The notes: a model not told the origin generated them from the letters alone. A stretch of 45,428 nt of DNA from UBA1361 sp041656375 (GCA_964410505.1 CAYPGR010000008.1:1-45428), one strand, 5' to 3'. Shown: positions 6,565 to 15,234, counted from the stretch's first letter. Program-made: numbers and translations.

Positions 6565-8430
6565 TTAAATTCTCCCTTCAAGGTAGTCATCAGCGCATAA
6601 TTCTAAGGCTGTTTTTAGCCCGTTGACGGTTCTTGTTAAGCCAACATTTTCTGGGTTGCCAACAAGAATCGGATCACTCGCTGGTTGGTCTTTAATCCAA
6701 CCATTGACCTTGGTCAGATAGTCACCGCCGTAATCTGGTGTTTCTTGACTAGCCAGGAGTTTAAAGCCCGCATAATTTTCGCCAATAAAACCAACGAGGA
6801 AATGCATGCCATCTTTGAAACCTTTGGTTTTGACTTCATAAACGACACCGACACTCACCCCTTCAACGAGAACATCATATTTTAAGAGAATGCCTCCAGC
6901 TTTAAGTGTCTCGCGAATCGGAAGCATGGTATAACTTGTGGCCGTCGTTAAGTTCAACGCGGCATTGAGATTTTCAAGCGACGTTTCTGGATAAGTTGGA
7001 TTCATCGTCGCTAAATAGTCACCGGCGGCGAGGCCAAGGGCGGTTTGGAGGGCAGTCACCGTTTTTGTAACTCCAGCATTTACTTCATCGTCAATAAGAA
7101 CAGGGTCCGCCGCTGGTAAGTCTTTAATCCAACCATTTACATTTGTGAGGTAATCACCACCGTAATCGGGCGTTTCTTGGCTAGCAAGAAGTTTGAAACC
7201 AGCATACTTATCGGCATTGAAGCCGACTAAGAAATGTAAGCCATCTTTAAAGCCACGAACTTTCATCTCATATACGACACCGACACGGTAGCCATTTTCA
7301 AGCACGATATATTTTAGTAACACGCCACCATCTTTTAAATCTTGGGTTAGGGTTACTAGTGAATAATCATCTGCGGTTAAGATATTTAAGGCTGCATTTA
7401 AGTTGGCAAGTGAGGTCGGTTCTGGTTCTACTTCCCCTTGCCCTAAGTAATCCGCCGCCATTAAACCTAAGACTTCTTTAATAGGCGCCGCTGTCACTGG
7501 AGCCGTTGGGCCCGTGTAAGTTTCGTCATCAATTAAAATCGGTTGATCAAGCGGCACACCGGCGATGCGGTCATTAATTTCATTTAAGTAAGATGCGCCA
7601 ATACCCGCCGTTTCATCAGAACTTAGCAAGTAGAAACCGCCATAGGTATTACCTTTAAAGCCAGCAAGGAAATGAATACCTGGGTTCCATCCTTCAACTG
7701 TGGCTTCATAAACGATACCTTGGAGCACACCGTCAAGATTAACTTCATAGCGTTTGCTAACGCCTTTGGTGATTAGACTTTCACTGACAGTAACTTCAAC
7801 GATTTGATCGGCGTTTTCAATATTGAGAGCCCCGATATATTCTTCATATTCATGGGGTGGAATAATCGGTGAATCACCAAGTGCATAATCGGCCGCACAA
7901 AGTTCTAACACTTCTTTTAAAGCCCCACCTGTAATCGGAGCGGTTGGTCCGGTATAGGAACCGTCATTTAAGAGCACTGGTTGATCAATTTTAACGCCTT
8001 TAATACGGTCATTGACAAATTGGAGGTAATCTTTACCAATACCAGGGGTTTCATTTGAACTGATCAGATTGAAGCCGGCATAAACATCATCTTTAAAGCC
8101 GACTTGAAAGGTCAATCCTGATTCCCAACCTTTAATGGTGGCATCATAGACAACCCCAATCAAATCTTCTCCAACATTGACTTTGGTTTTCTTGCTAACA
8201 CCTTTATCAGTCAATTTCTTGGCGATTTCCGCACTCGTAAGGCCAATATTGACCGATGGGTCAATACTAAGGATCAGTTTATAGCCTTCAAGTTTCTTTT
8301 GATCTTTATTATTTTCAATAATCGGTGCCGTCAGTAAGTGTGCACCGGTTAAGACGCCAGCAGCGCCTAAAGTAATGCCCGCTAAAAAGAGGGGGAGTAA
8401 AATCATTTTACTTAATTGTTTCTTTGCCAT
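6565..8430 (-). CDS. rnfG: RnfG-like flavoprotein with four tandem FMN_bind modules
   Basis: 621 aa from the ATG at 8430, about three times the normal RnfG length of roughly 200 aa. One N-terminal membrane helix (about 9-32) is followed by four modules (about 50-185, 198-330, 343-475, 486-620). Each has a GVVY/GIVY strand, an RnfG-like ETPGIG, ETAGIG or ETPDYG block, and a C-terminal segment where the FMN-bearing Thr should be. That segment reads TGPTAPIT (160-167), TGPTAPVT (306-313), AGVTKTVT (452-459) and VGLTRTVN (596-603) instead of the usual SGATxT. Modules 1 and 2 pair with each other, as do 3 and 4, suggesting duplication in two steps. Position between rnfD and rnfE is the standard RnfG slot. 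Whether all four carry FMN is unknown. Confidence 0.85.
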   Translation of the reverse strand: MAKKQLSKMILLPLFLAGITLGAAGVLTGAHLLTAPIIENNKDQKKLEGYKLILSIDPSVNIGLTSAEIAKKLTDKGVSKKTKVNVGEDLIGVVYDATIKGWESGLTFQVGFKDDVYAGFNLISSNETPGIGKDYLQFVNDRIKGVKIDQPVLLNDGSYTGPTAPITGGALKEVLELCAADYALGDSPIIPPHEYEEYIGALNIENADQIVEVTVSESLITKGVSKRYEVNLDGVLQGIVYEATVEGWNPGIHFLAGFKGNTYGGFYLLSSDETAGIGASYLNEINDRIAGVPLDQPILIDDETYTGPTAPVTAAPIKEVLGLMAADYLGQGEVEPEPTSLANLNAALNILTADDYSLVTLTQDLKDGGVLLKYIVLENGYRVGVVYEMKVRGFKDGLHFLVGFNADKYAGFKLLASQETPDYGGDYLTNVNGWIKDLPAADPVLIDDEVNAGVTKTVTALQTALGLAAGDYLATMNPTYPETSLENLNAALNLTTATSYTMLPIRETLKAGGILLKYDVLVEGVSVGVVYEVKTKGFKDGMHFLVGFIGENYAGFKLLASQETPDYGGDYLTKVNGWIKDQPASDPILVGNPENVGLTRTVNGLKTALELCADDYLEGRI

Positions 8431-8431
8431 A

Positions 8432-10255
8432 TTAAGCACCATACCCTTCTAAGGCATCTTGGACCGCAGCAAATAAACGCCGTGGGCTGTAAGAGACGCC
8501 TGCCACGAGGGTTTCACCACCTTCACCATAAAGGTCAAGGTCGCTCGTATAAGATAAAAAGGTGGCCACATCGAGTTCTTGGTATTTTTCTAAAATTGCA
8601 GGATAGGCCGCTTCCCAAGTTTCTTGATAATTGGTCGTACTCGCACCTTCGAGAATTTCAAGGGTTTTAATTTTTTCAGTTGTGTCATCAACGTAAACAT
8701 TCACTTTTAGTGTCATGTCTTCGGTGGCACCAGCGTGTGGTAAGGAGACATCTTCACCATAGTGGACACTAATATCTATAAGGGCATCTTTAATGCCTTC
8801 ATATAATGCACGGGAACTATAAATAGCGCCTGGTAGGATATGTTCACCAACTTGGGCAGGAACGGTTGTACCGGTATCACCATCACTTAAAGCTGGGACC
8901 GGTAATGCTTTAAATTCTGCCACGCTAATCGACGTGTAATAATTCATTAAAGTTTCATGTTGGGCATCCGTTAAACGATCTGGTGATTCAATCACGTCAT
9001 ATTCAAGATGTACAATATGAAATTTATCGTTAAGACCTACGGTTACATGAGAGGTAAAAGCCTCTTGGCTCGCATGAGGTTTTGGACTGCTATAACTTCC
9101 TTCATAAGCTGCAAAATAGAGGTCGTTACCACTTCTTGCAGGTAAGATCGCTGCACTAACACCAGTTAATAAGCCAACACTTAAGGCAACCATCACGGCA
9201 CTAACCGTATAAGGTTTCCATAATTTTGTATCAGTCCGACCTTCGATAAGCCGATCAATCATCGGTGAAAGAACGTTAACAAGCGCAATACTAAATGCGG
9301 TTCCTTCAGGGTAAGAACCAGCAATCCGAATTAATACATTAAATAAGCCGCCTAAAATCCCAATTAAGGCCTTGCCGTAATTACTTGTTGGCGAGGACAC
9401 GGGATCCGTAAACATAAAGATGGCGCCAAAGACTAAACCACCTAACCCAAATTGTAAAAGAAGATAATCAAGAATATTGACTTGGGCCACTAAAGCAATA
9501 AAGACACTACTTAAGGCCACGGTGCCAAAAAGAAACACCGGGGTACGCCAGTTAATCACTTCGCGGGCCGCTAAAACGACTCCCACTAATAAGATGACGA
9601 TGGTGAAGGTTTCTCCAAGGCCGCCGCTATAGTTTCCTAGCCATAGATCAAACATTGAAATATTTGTATTCGCAATACCGCCAAGGATAAACTTGCCACT
9701 GACACCTGAACCAAAGTTTGCAAATTGACTCGTAACAGTGACGCCAGCCTCAAGACCGCCAAGTGTTTCTCCACCTGGTAAATAGGCTTTCAATTGGCCA
9801 CCAAAAGCAAGTGCTAAGAATAATCGACCAAGCGCCGCTGGGTTGAAAATATTGCTTCCAAATCCACCAAACGCATGTTTAACCACAAGCGTTGAGAAGA
9901 TACTACCAATCGCAACCACATAAACAGGGGTGCCGACAGGAATTGTTAATGCAAAAATCACAGCGGTTACAACGCTGAAATTTGTTTTGATAAAAATAAC
10001 AATAAAATCTTCGAATTTACCGTCTTTCTCTTTTGAATAACGGAGACTTCCGGCAATCAAATCACTGATGAGGGTAAATAGAATGCTAACCGCCATGATG
10101 CCGATGGTTTTAAGACCATAATTAACACCAAGGGTAAAATTGTAGACAACGGCCGCAACAAAGACAACAGCCAGACCAATGAGCAAATCACGCATAATGT
10201 GACCTGTCTTACGTGGTCGCCGTAAGAAAGGTGCATTTCCACTAACTATTTTCAT
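8432..10255 (-). CDS. rnfD: RnfD with a C-terminal extension of two FMN_bind-like modules
   Basis: 607 aa. Residues about 22-370 are a normal RnfD: many membrane helices, GSNIFNPAALGRLFL, DLWLGNYSGGLGETF and FMFTDPVSSPTSNYGK. Where RnfD/NqrB usually have SGATPL with the FMN-Thr, this one reads SGVSGK (183-188), so Ser186 occupies the acceptor position. From about 375 to the end are two extracytoplasmic modules, each ending in a degenerate flavinylation segment: PGAIYSSRALYEGIKDAL (475-492) and AGVSYSPRRLFAAVQDAL (585-602). In both the acceptor Thr is Ser. Standard RnfD stops near residue 320-350, so this is a domain fusion. It follows rnfC by 9 bases (SD AGGA). Confidence 0.9.
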   Translation of the reverse strand: MKIVSGNAPFLRRPRKTGHIMRDLLIGLAVVFVAAVVYNFTLGVNYGLKTIGIMAVSILFTLISDLIAGSLRYSKEKDGKFEDFIVIFIKTNFSVVTAVIFALTIPVGTPVYVVAIGSIFSTLVVKHAFGGFGSNIFNPAALGRLFLALAFGGQLKAYLPGGETLGGLEAGVTVTSQFANFGSGVSGKFILGGIANTNISMFDLWLGNYSGGLGETFTIVILLVGVVLAAREVINWRTPVFLFGTVALSSVFIALVAQVNILDYLLLQFGLGGLVFGAIFMFTDPVSSPTSNYGKALIGILGGLFNVLIRIAGSYPEGTAFSIALVNVLSPMIDRLIEGRTDTKLWKPYTVSAVMVALSVGLLTGVSAAILPARSGNDLYFAAYEGSYSSPKPHASQEAFTSHVTVGLNDKFHIVHLEYDVIESPDRLTDAQHETLMNYYTSISVAEFKALPVPALSDGDTGTTVPAQVGEHILPGAIYSSRALYEGIKDALIDISVHYGEDVSLPHAGATEDMTLKVNVYVDDTTEKIKTLEILEGASTTNYQETWEAAYPAILEKYQELDVATFLSYTSDLDLYGEGGETLVAGVSYSPRRLFAAVQDALEGYGA

Positions 10256-10264
10256 TATTCAATC

Positions 10265-11572
10265 CTACTTCTTTCCTGCTTGTTGATTGACACGAAGGAT
10301 CGTTTTCGCTTTCTTCATGAAATCGGTAACTTCAATGTTACTTGGGCAGACATAACTACATAGTCCGCAGTCAACACAGCGCATGGTTTCTAGTTTTTCA
10401 AGTCTAACGTAATCACGGGCTTCAAAAGCACGCATAATCTCGACGGGTTGAATACCAGCCGGGCAATTTGCCGTACACGCACCGCAACGTAAGCACGGAA
10501 TGGTGCGGAACTTCACTTTTTCGAGCAGTGTTAAGCCACCATGATTACTTTGAAGGGCAAAGTTCGCGTCTTTGGCCGCATTTGAGGTCATTGGTCCACC
10601 CGGTAAAAGATTGAATTCTTTTGAATCATCAATTTCAAATTCTTTTAAGACCACTTCAGCGAGAGTTCCAACGGGCACAAAAATATTTCCCGGATTTTTT
10701 ACAACATTGCCGCTAACGGTCACAAGTCTTTCAGTCACGACATGACCTTCTGTTAACGCATCACAAACGGCAATAGCGGTCGTGCTATTATTAACAATAA
10801 CCCCGATCTCACTTGGGAGCCGGTTATAGCGTTTTTTAAATAATTCAAAAATAAGCGTCGCTTCCCAGCCCATTGGGTAACGGTCTGGCACTTCGACAAT
10901 GGCGATTTCGGGAAGATCCTTGGACGCTTCAATAAGCGCATCGCGGGCCGCTTCTTTGTGTTCTTTAATCGCAATTACTATATTCGGGGCCTCAACCGCT
11001 TTTTGAAGATAGCGAGCACCTGTCACTATTTTTTGAGCATATTTTTTAGTCAATGTATAGTCAGTTGTTAAATAGGGTTCACATTCAACCGCGTTAATGA
11101 CAACCGTGTGAATCCCTTTGACGTTATTGTATTTAATCCAGGTCGGGAATCCGGCCCCGCCTAATCCGACAATACCGGCTTCCTTAATCGCTTCTACGAT
11201 ATGTTCTTTCGGGGCGTCGAGTGCCACCACGCTAAGTGGGGCCTCCCGTTCCATTTTAAAATCGTTAGCAATGACTAAGTGATCACATGGCCGACCCGTA
11301 ATGATATTAAATCTTTTTTCAATCGCCATTACAACACCGGAGACACTACTAAAAAGCGGGACACTAAATTGTTGTCTAAAGGCAATTCTCGTCCCTACTT
11401 TCACTTTGTCACCGACTTTAACTAACGGCTCACAAACAGCATTGTTTCCAGCAACAAGTGGAAAATATACAAACTTAACTTTTTGTATATCAATCACAAG
11501 GGGTTCACGGGCAATACTTTCTTTTTTATGCGCAGGAATTTTACGCCTGCCTATTGTTGAAAATAATCTCAT
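10265..11572 (-). CDS. rnfC: Rnf complex NADH-interacting subunit RnfC
   Basis: 435 aa, peripheral on the cytoplasmic face. The Gly-rich nucleotide/FMN-binding segment GLGGAGFPTWIKY (near 135) leads a Complex I 51-kDa-like fold. A C-terminal pair of [4Fe-4S] motifs follows: CLRCGACTANCPAG and CVDCGLCSYVCPSN. RnfC exchanges electrons with NAD. It is the first gene of the operon, with SD GGAGGG and a clear promoter upstream. Because RnfB is short here, the two RnfC clusters are the only ferredoxin-like clusters encoded in the operon. Confidence 0.95.
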   Translation of the reverse strand: MRLFSTIGRRKIPAHKKESIAREPLVIDIQKVKFVYFPLVAGNNAVCEPLVKVGDKVKVGTRIAFRQQFSVPLFSSVSGVVMAIEKRFNIITGRPCDHLVIANDFKMEREAPLSVVALDAPKEHIVEAIKEAGIVGLGGAGFPTWIKYNNVKGIHTVVINAVECEPYLTTDYTLTKKYAQKIVTGARYLQKAVEAPNIVIAIKEHKEAARDALIEASKDLPEIAIVEVPDRYPMGWEATLIFELFKKRYNRLPSEIGVIVNNSTTAIAVCDALTEGHVVTERLVTVSGNVVKNPGNIFVPVGTLAEVVLKEFEIDDSKEFNLLPGGPMTSNAAKDANFALQSNHGGLTLLEKVKFRTIPCLRCGACTANCPAGIQPVEIMRAFEARDYVRLEKLETMRCVDCGLCSYVCPSNIEVTDFMKKAKTILRVNQQAGKK

Positions 11573-11595
11573 AACTATTTCCCTCCATTGCGCAC

Positions 11596-11625
11596 ATTAT
11601 ACACGCACAAAAGCGGTTATGTAAA
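11596..11625 (-). promoter_or_regulatory. Promoter of the rnf operon
   Basis: TTTACA (11620-11625), an 18-base spacer and a consensus TATAAT (11596-11601) on the minus strand, followed by GGAGGG and the rnfC ATG at 11572. No other strong promoter was found until after apbE. Confidence 0.75.
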
Positions 11626-11631
11626 GTAAAT

Positions 11632-11660
11632 CGGTAAAAGATTATCTAAGAAATTTACCG
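11632..11660. repeat. Inverted repeat CGGTAAA/TTTACCG upstream of the rnf promoter
   Basis: CGGTAAA (11632-11638) and TTTACCG (11654-11660) are separated by 15 bases. The repeat lies between the stop of the aldehyde dehydrogenase gene and the -35 of rnfC. There is no run of T after it on the minus strand, so as a terminator it is weak. It could equally be a regulator site for rnf. Confidence 0.35.
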
Positions 11661-11681
11661 GTTTATATTGGGTTCTAATAA

Positions 11682-13025
11682 TTACTTATTACGTGTCAAT
11701 TTTTTAAAGATATTGACTGTGCGAGGACCAGGTTCATACCGAAAGCTAAAATCAAACAAGCGGGACTTATGTAAGACCCCTTTTTGGTGGGTAAACGTCT
11801 TAAAACTATGGTATCCGTGATAATTGCCCATCCCACTAAAACCAACCCCGCCAAATGGGAAATGGACATTCGCAAGTTGAACAACAGCGTCATTAATAGC
11901 CATTGATCCACTACTCGTTCGTGTGGAAATCGCTTTAATGGTTTGGCGCGATTTAGTGAAAAGATAAAGCGCTAACGGTTTGGGGCGTTCATTAATAAAT
12001 TGAATGGCTTCTTCTAAATTATCATAGATAATAATTGGTAATATTGGTCCAAAGATTTCCTCTTGCATAACTTTTGAATCAAGGGGCGGATTAAGAATGA
12101 TCGTTGGCGAAATCGTCTGCGTATTATCTACATAATTTGATAATCCTAAATCAGTTAGATATTCTTTGAGGCGGAGGTAATGTTTTTCATTCACAATTCG
12201 AGGTAACCGTTCTTGTTCCTCAGGAAGTAAATCAAAAGCGCGTTGAATGTCATCGAGGCGCGGCAATAATTTTTTTGAGAGTAAGACATAATCAGGGGCC
12301 ACACAGGTCTGGCCATTGTTAATCAGTTTAGCAAATTTTAAACGGCGAATCGTTAACCCTAAATCGGCATCCTCAGCAATAATAAGCGGTGATTTCCCGC
12401 CTAACTCAAGAACCACTGGGGTGAGATGATCACTTGCTTGACGCATTACCACTTTTCCGACGCTGGTACTTCCAGTAAAGAAGATAAAGTCGTACGGGTA
12501 GCGAAGAATTTCTTCGTTAACACTTCGACCACCCAAGAAAAGAATCACTTCATTTTCCGGGAAAGCATCAATCACAATTTGTTGCATGACTTCCGCGATA
12601 TGTGGGGCATACGCACTTGGTTTTACCACTGCATAATTACCAGCCGCAATCGCACCAATAAGGGGCACAAGCGTCAATTGCAATGGATAGTTCCAAGGAC
12701 TCATGATGAGAACTTGTCCATAGGCATCACTTACCAAATAATTGCGAGCCGGGAACTGGACAAGGGCAGTCTTAATCCGCTTTGGTTTTTGCCAGCGGTG
12801 GACATTTTTTAAGGCATGATGAAGTTCTTCATAGACAATGCTTAACTCTGTTACATAAACTTCCCATTCATCTTTTTTTAAATCAAGATAAAGTGCTTCA
12901 TAGATTTCTTTTTCATGCTTTTTGATGCTTTTTTGTAGGGATAAAAGCATCAGTTTACGTTTTTTAACCGAAAGCGGAAACGAAGACTTAAATTGATCTT
13001 TTTGCTTCTTTATGGTCTCAATCAT
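11682..13025 (-). CDS. Aldehyde dehydrogenase, class 3-like
   Basis: 447 aa, typical of short ALDH3-type enzymes; oxidises aldehydes with NAD(P)+. Key segments are SPWNYPLQLTLVP (near 110), FFTGSTSVGK (cofactor, near 183), VLELGGKSP (general-base Glu, near 207), NNGQTCVAPDYV (catalytic Cys, near 242), EEIFGPILPI and the C-terminal FGGVGFSGMGNYHG. The gene overlaps the upstream iron alcohol dehydrogenase by 4 bases (ATGA), so the two are translationally coupled and probably interconvert alcohol, aldehyde and acid. The true substrate is not evident. Confidence 0.93.
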   Translation of the reverse strand: MIETIKKQKDQFKSSFPLSVKKRKLMLLSLQKSIKKHEKEIYEALYLDLKKDEWEVYVTELSIVYEELHHALKNVHRWQKPKRIKTALVQFPARNYLVSDAYGQVLIMSPWNYPLQLTLVPLIGAIAAGNYAVVKPSAYAPHIAEVMQQIVIDAFPENEVILFLGGRSVNEEILRYPYDFIFFTGSTSVGKVVMRQASDHLTPVVLELGGKSPLIIAEDADLGLTIRRLKFAKLINNGQTCVAPDYVLLSKKLLPRLDDIQRAFDLLPEEQERLPRIVNEKHYLRLKEYLTDLGLSNYVDNTQTISPTIILNPPLDSKVMQEEIFGPILPIIIYDNLEEAIQFINERPKPLALYLFTKSRQTIKAISTRTSSGSMAINDAVVQLANVHFPFGGVGFSGMGNYHGYHSFKTFTHQKGVLHKSRLFDFSFRYEPGPRTVNIFKKLTRNK

Positions 13026-14221
13026 AACACGTCTCCTTTGATTTTCTTGTAAATTTCTTCAAGCTTTTTATTGGAGTATAAAACAGGCGTTGGATAGAGC
13101 GGTCTTGCTTCTTTATTCGCATACGCGGCCAGGGTAGGAATATCTTCAGTTTGGATTTCTTTGATCGTTGTACCAATGCCAAACCGAACATTCATTTCTT
13201 TAATTTTACTAATAAATAGTTGAGCCACTACATGGTCGCTGGCTTCAAGCGTGATTGCCCCGCTTTCATGTGCAAGACGCGCTAACTTTTTATATATTTT
13301 GGATCCATATTCTTCAAGCATAATGGGTAAAATTAAAGCATTGACATAGCCATGAGGTAAGCCGTAAAAGGCACTTAATGGATGACTTAGGGCATGAACA
13401 TATCCGACATAATTTCGGGTGAATGCCACCCCCGCATCGTAGGCCGCTTGTTGCATATTGGCGCGGGCTTTAAGGTTCGATGGTTCATTAAAGACAACGA
13501 CTAAATTTTCAAATATTAAGCGCACCGCATTGATTGCTTTATCATTTGTGAACTTTGTTCCGCCATGATTTAAATACGCTTCCACGGCATGGGTTAAAGC
13601 ATCCATCCCCGTGGTTGCGGTAATAAAGGGCGGTAATCCAAACGTTAACTCGGGCACCAAGAGGGCATAATGAGGAATAAGCGCATGATCATTAATCGCA
13701 TATTTGCGTTTCGTATTTTCGTCGACAATGACCGCTGCTAACGTTGTTTCGCTGCCCGTTCCGGCCGTAGTTGGAATCGCGAACATTAATGGTGTTTTGC
13801 GACCAACTTTCATAATGCCACCCATCTTAAGCAGACTTTGGTTTGGTTTAGCAACCCGAGCTCCAAGGGCCTTCGCAACGTCAAGGGGGCTGCCGCCGCC
13901 AAAACCGATAATGGCTTGCGCTTGAAAAGTATGATAGGCAACCAAGGCCTTTTCTACTTGACTAATGGTCGGATTAGGAGTGACCTCGCTAAAAGTCGTA
14001 AATTGAAATTTATGATTCGTTAATTTTTCAAGTAAAGCATGATGAAGTTTCATTTTCTCCAAATTTTTGTCAAGGACAATAAAAACCTTACTAATCTTTT
14101 TTTTAGTTAAAATTTGAGTTAATTCTTCATATGTTCTTAGTAATGTCGGCTCCCGCCACGGTAAAAGCGGACGAACAACATAGAAAATCCCCTGTGTGAT
14201 TCGGTCTAATGGTTTAAGCAT
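13022..14221 (-). CDS. Iron-containing alcohol dehydrogenase
   Basis: 399 aa. Group III Fe-ADH features are the NAD site GFGGGSPLDVAKAL (near 92), PTTAGTGSETT (near 150), and metal-ligand blocks GMDALTHAVEAYLNHG (Asp/His) and HALSHPLSAFYGLPHGYVNAL (two His). It reduces aldehydes or oxidises alcohols with NAD(P)H. It is co-transcribed between bcp (12-base gap) and the aldehyde dehydrogenase (4-base overlap). The stop is TGA, which is evidence for the standard code. The context suggests fermentative alcohol formation or aldehyde detoxification. Confidence 0.93.
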   Translation of the reverse strand: MLKPLDRITQGIFYVVRPLLPWREPTLLRTYEELTQILTKKKISKVFIVLDKNLEKMKLHHALLEKLTNHKFQFTTFSEVTPNPTISQVEKALVAYHTFQAQAIIGFGGGSPLDVAKALGARVAKPNQSLLKMGGIMKVGRKTPLMFAIPTTAGTGSETTLAAVIVDENTKRKYAINDHALIPHYALLVPELTFGLPPFITATTGMDALTHAVEAYLNHGGTKFTNDKAINAVRLIFENLVVVFNEPSNLKARANMQQAAYDAGVAFTRNYVGYVHALSHPLSAFYGLPHGYVNALILPIMLEEYGSKIYKKLARLAHESGAITLEASDHVVAQLFISKIKEMNVRFGIGTTIKEIQTEDIPTLAAYANKEARPLYPTPVLYSNKKLEEIYKKIKGDVL

Positions 14222-14233
14222 ATTGCATCCTCG

Positions 14234-14692
14234 CTATTTTTTTAATGATTCGAGTAATGATAAGGTACTAGTTTTAGGATCGACATCCGGGAAGACATGG
14301 GTAATAATGCCTTTTTCATCAATCACAAAGGTTGTTCGTTTGGTATCAACCGCAATGTCCCCATAGTAAACCACATCCTGGAGGACGCCATAGGCTTTGA
14401 TCGCACTCCGTTGCGGATCACTTAAGAGTAAGAATGGTATTTGAAAGGTATCGCAAAAATCGCGATGCGAGGCGACACTATCTTTTGAAATACCAATGAC
14501 GGTATATCCAAGGTGAGAAAATTCATCATAAAATTTAGCAAAGTTTTTTGCCTGCAATGTACAGCCATTAGTAAAATCTTGTGGATAAAAATATAAAACG
14601 ACCTTTTGACCACGAAAATCCTTTAAATTCAAGAGACGACCATCTTGTGCTTCTAGCGTAAATAAGGGTGCAACGTCATGTACTTTTAACAT
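14234..14692 (-). CDS. bcp: Thioredoxin-dependent peroxiredoxin, BCP type
   Basis: 152 aa, full length for the family; reduces hydroperoxides with thioredoxin. The peroxidatic Cys44 lies in FYPQDFTNGCTLQAKNF. The frequent resolving Cys five residues later is absent. Cys80 in HRDFCDTF lies 36 residues away, the spacing seen in BCP enzymes that use a resolving Cys in helix alpha-3. It is the first gene of the bcp-adh-aldh operon with SD GGAG and an extended -10 promoter. It suggests protection of an oxygen-sensitive metabolism. Confidence 0.93.
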   Translation of the reverse strand: MLKVHDVAPLFTLEAQDGRLLNLKDFRGQKVVLYFYPQDFTNGCTLQAKNFAKFYDEFSHLGYTVIGISKDSVASHRDFCDTFQIPFLLLSDPQRSAIKAYGVLQDVVYYGDIAVDTKRTTFVIDEKGIITHVFPDVDPKTSTLSLLESLKK

Positions 14693-14716
14693 AGATATAC
14701 TCTCCTTTATGATTCA

Positions 14717-14722
14717 ATTATA
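14717..14722 (-). promoter_or_regulatory. Extended -10 promoter of bcp
   Basis: TGTTATAAT on the minus strand, with TATAAT at 14717-14722, follows directly after the T-run of the preceding terminator. The -35 position falls inside that T-run and is weak. SD GGAG and the ATG follow at 14692. Confidence 0.55.
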
Positions 14723-14724
14723 AC

Positions 14725-14747
14725 AAAAAAGGGGGTGAGCCCCCTTT
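14725..14747 (-). terminator. Rho-independent terminator after the 148-aa membrane protein gene
   Basis: On the minus strand GGGGG CTCA CCCCC, extended by A/T pairs (AAAGGGGG...CCCCCTTTTTT), lies about 20 bases after the stop at 14769. It is the strongest terminator in the window. Confidence 0.9.
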
Positions 14748-14768
14748 CTTGTACATTATGATAGTTTG

Positions 14769-15215
14769 TTATATCGTCGGCACAGTCATTCCAAATAGGC
14801 CAAACGTCATTTCTAACATTCGCCACACAAAAATGACAAACTGATTTTGGGTGGTCGTCCAAACGCCCATATTAACGAGAAGCCACACTACACCCATGGC
14901 AATAATGGATAAAACGGCCAGAATAATCGCAATAATCAAGGCAATAACAATGAACTTCCAAAGAATACGCAAGAAAATTCTAAATCCGCGATGTTTTCTT
15001 TTTTTCTTAAGTCTTTCACCGCCACGTTCACGGGAAGAACGGCCTTCATTCGCGGTGACGAGACTATTGACAAAGTTACTATCAAAATAAACATTGACTG
15101 CTGTTTTAGCGGCCCGTTTTTTAGAGGTTTCTTTGGTTTCCTCTTGGGTAGCTAATTTGGTTTCTAAATCTTCAACTTGTTTTTGAAGATTCTTGATTTT
15201 TTTCTTTTTGCTCAT
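14769..15215 (-). CDS. Small membrane protein sharing the YFDSN-basic-TM module with its neighbour
   Basis: 148 aa, function unknown. Layout: a Lys-rich coiled-coil start (about 1-30), the motif NVYFDSNFVNSLVTANEG (about 41-58), an Arg/Lys-rich stretch (RSSRERGGERLKKKRKHRG) and two hydrophobic segments (about 80-112 and 125-146). The motif, basic stretch and first membrane segment closely resemble the C-terminus of the upstream 602-aa protein (VNIYFDSNLARKLAAQNE). The two genes are 19 bases apart and probably co-transcribed, so they are likely paralogous partners. No known domain was recognised. Confidence 0.75.
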   Translation of the reverse strand: MSKKKKIKNLQKQVEDLETKLATQEETKETSKKRAAKTAVNVYFDSNFVNSLVTANEGRSSRERGGERLKKKRKHRGFRIFLRILWKFIVIALIIAIILAVLSIIAMGVVWLLVNMGVWTTTQNQFVIFVWRMLEMTFGLFGMTVPTI

Positions 15216-15234
15216 GTTCTATATATCCTTTCCC

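Noticed and set aside
6565..8430. Fusion of several separate genes by sequencing error in the long RnfG
   Set aside because: The frame is open without interruption. Modules are joined by linkers of similar length, and the internal modules have no signal peptides or start sites.
12426..12812. A 128-aa plus-strand open frame inside the aldehyde dehydrogenase gene
   Set aside because: It is antisense to a clear enzyme gene, lacks an SD and shows no domain.
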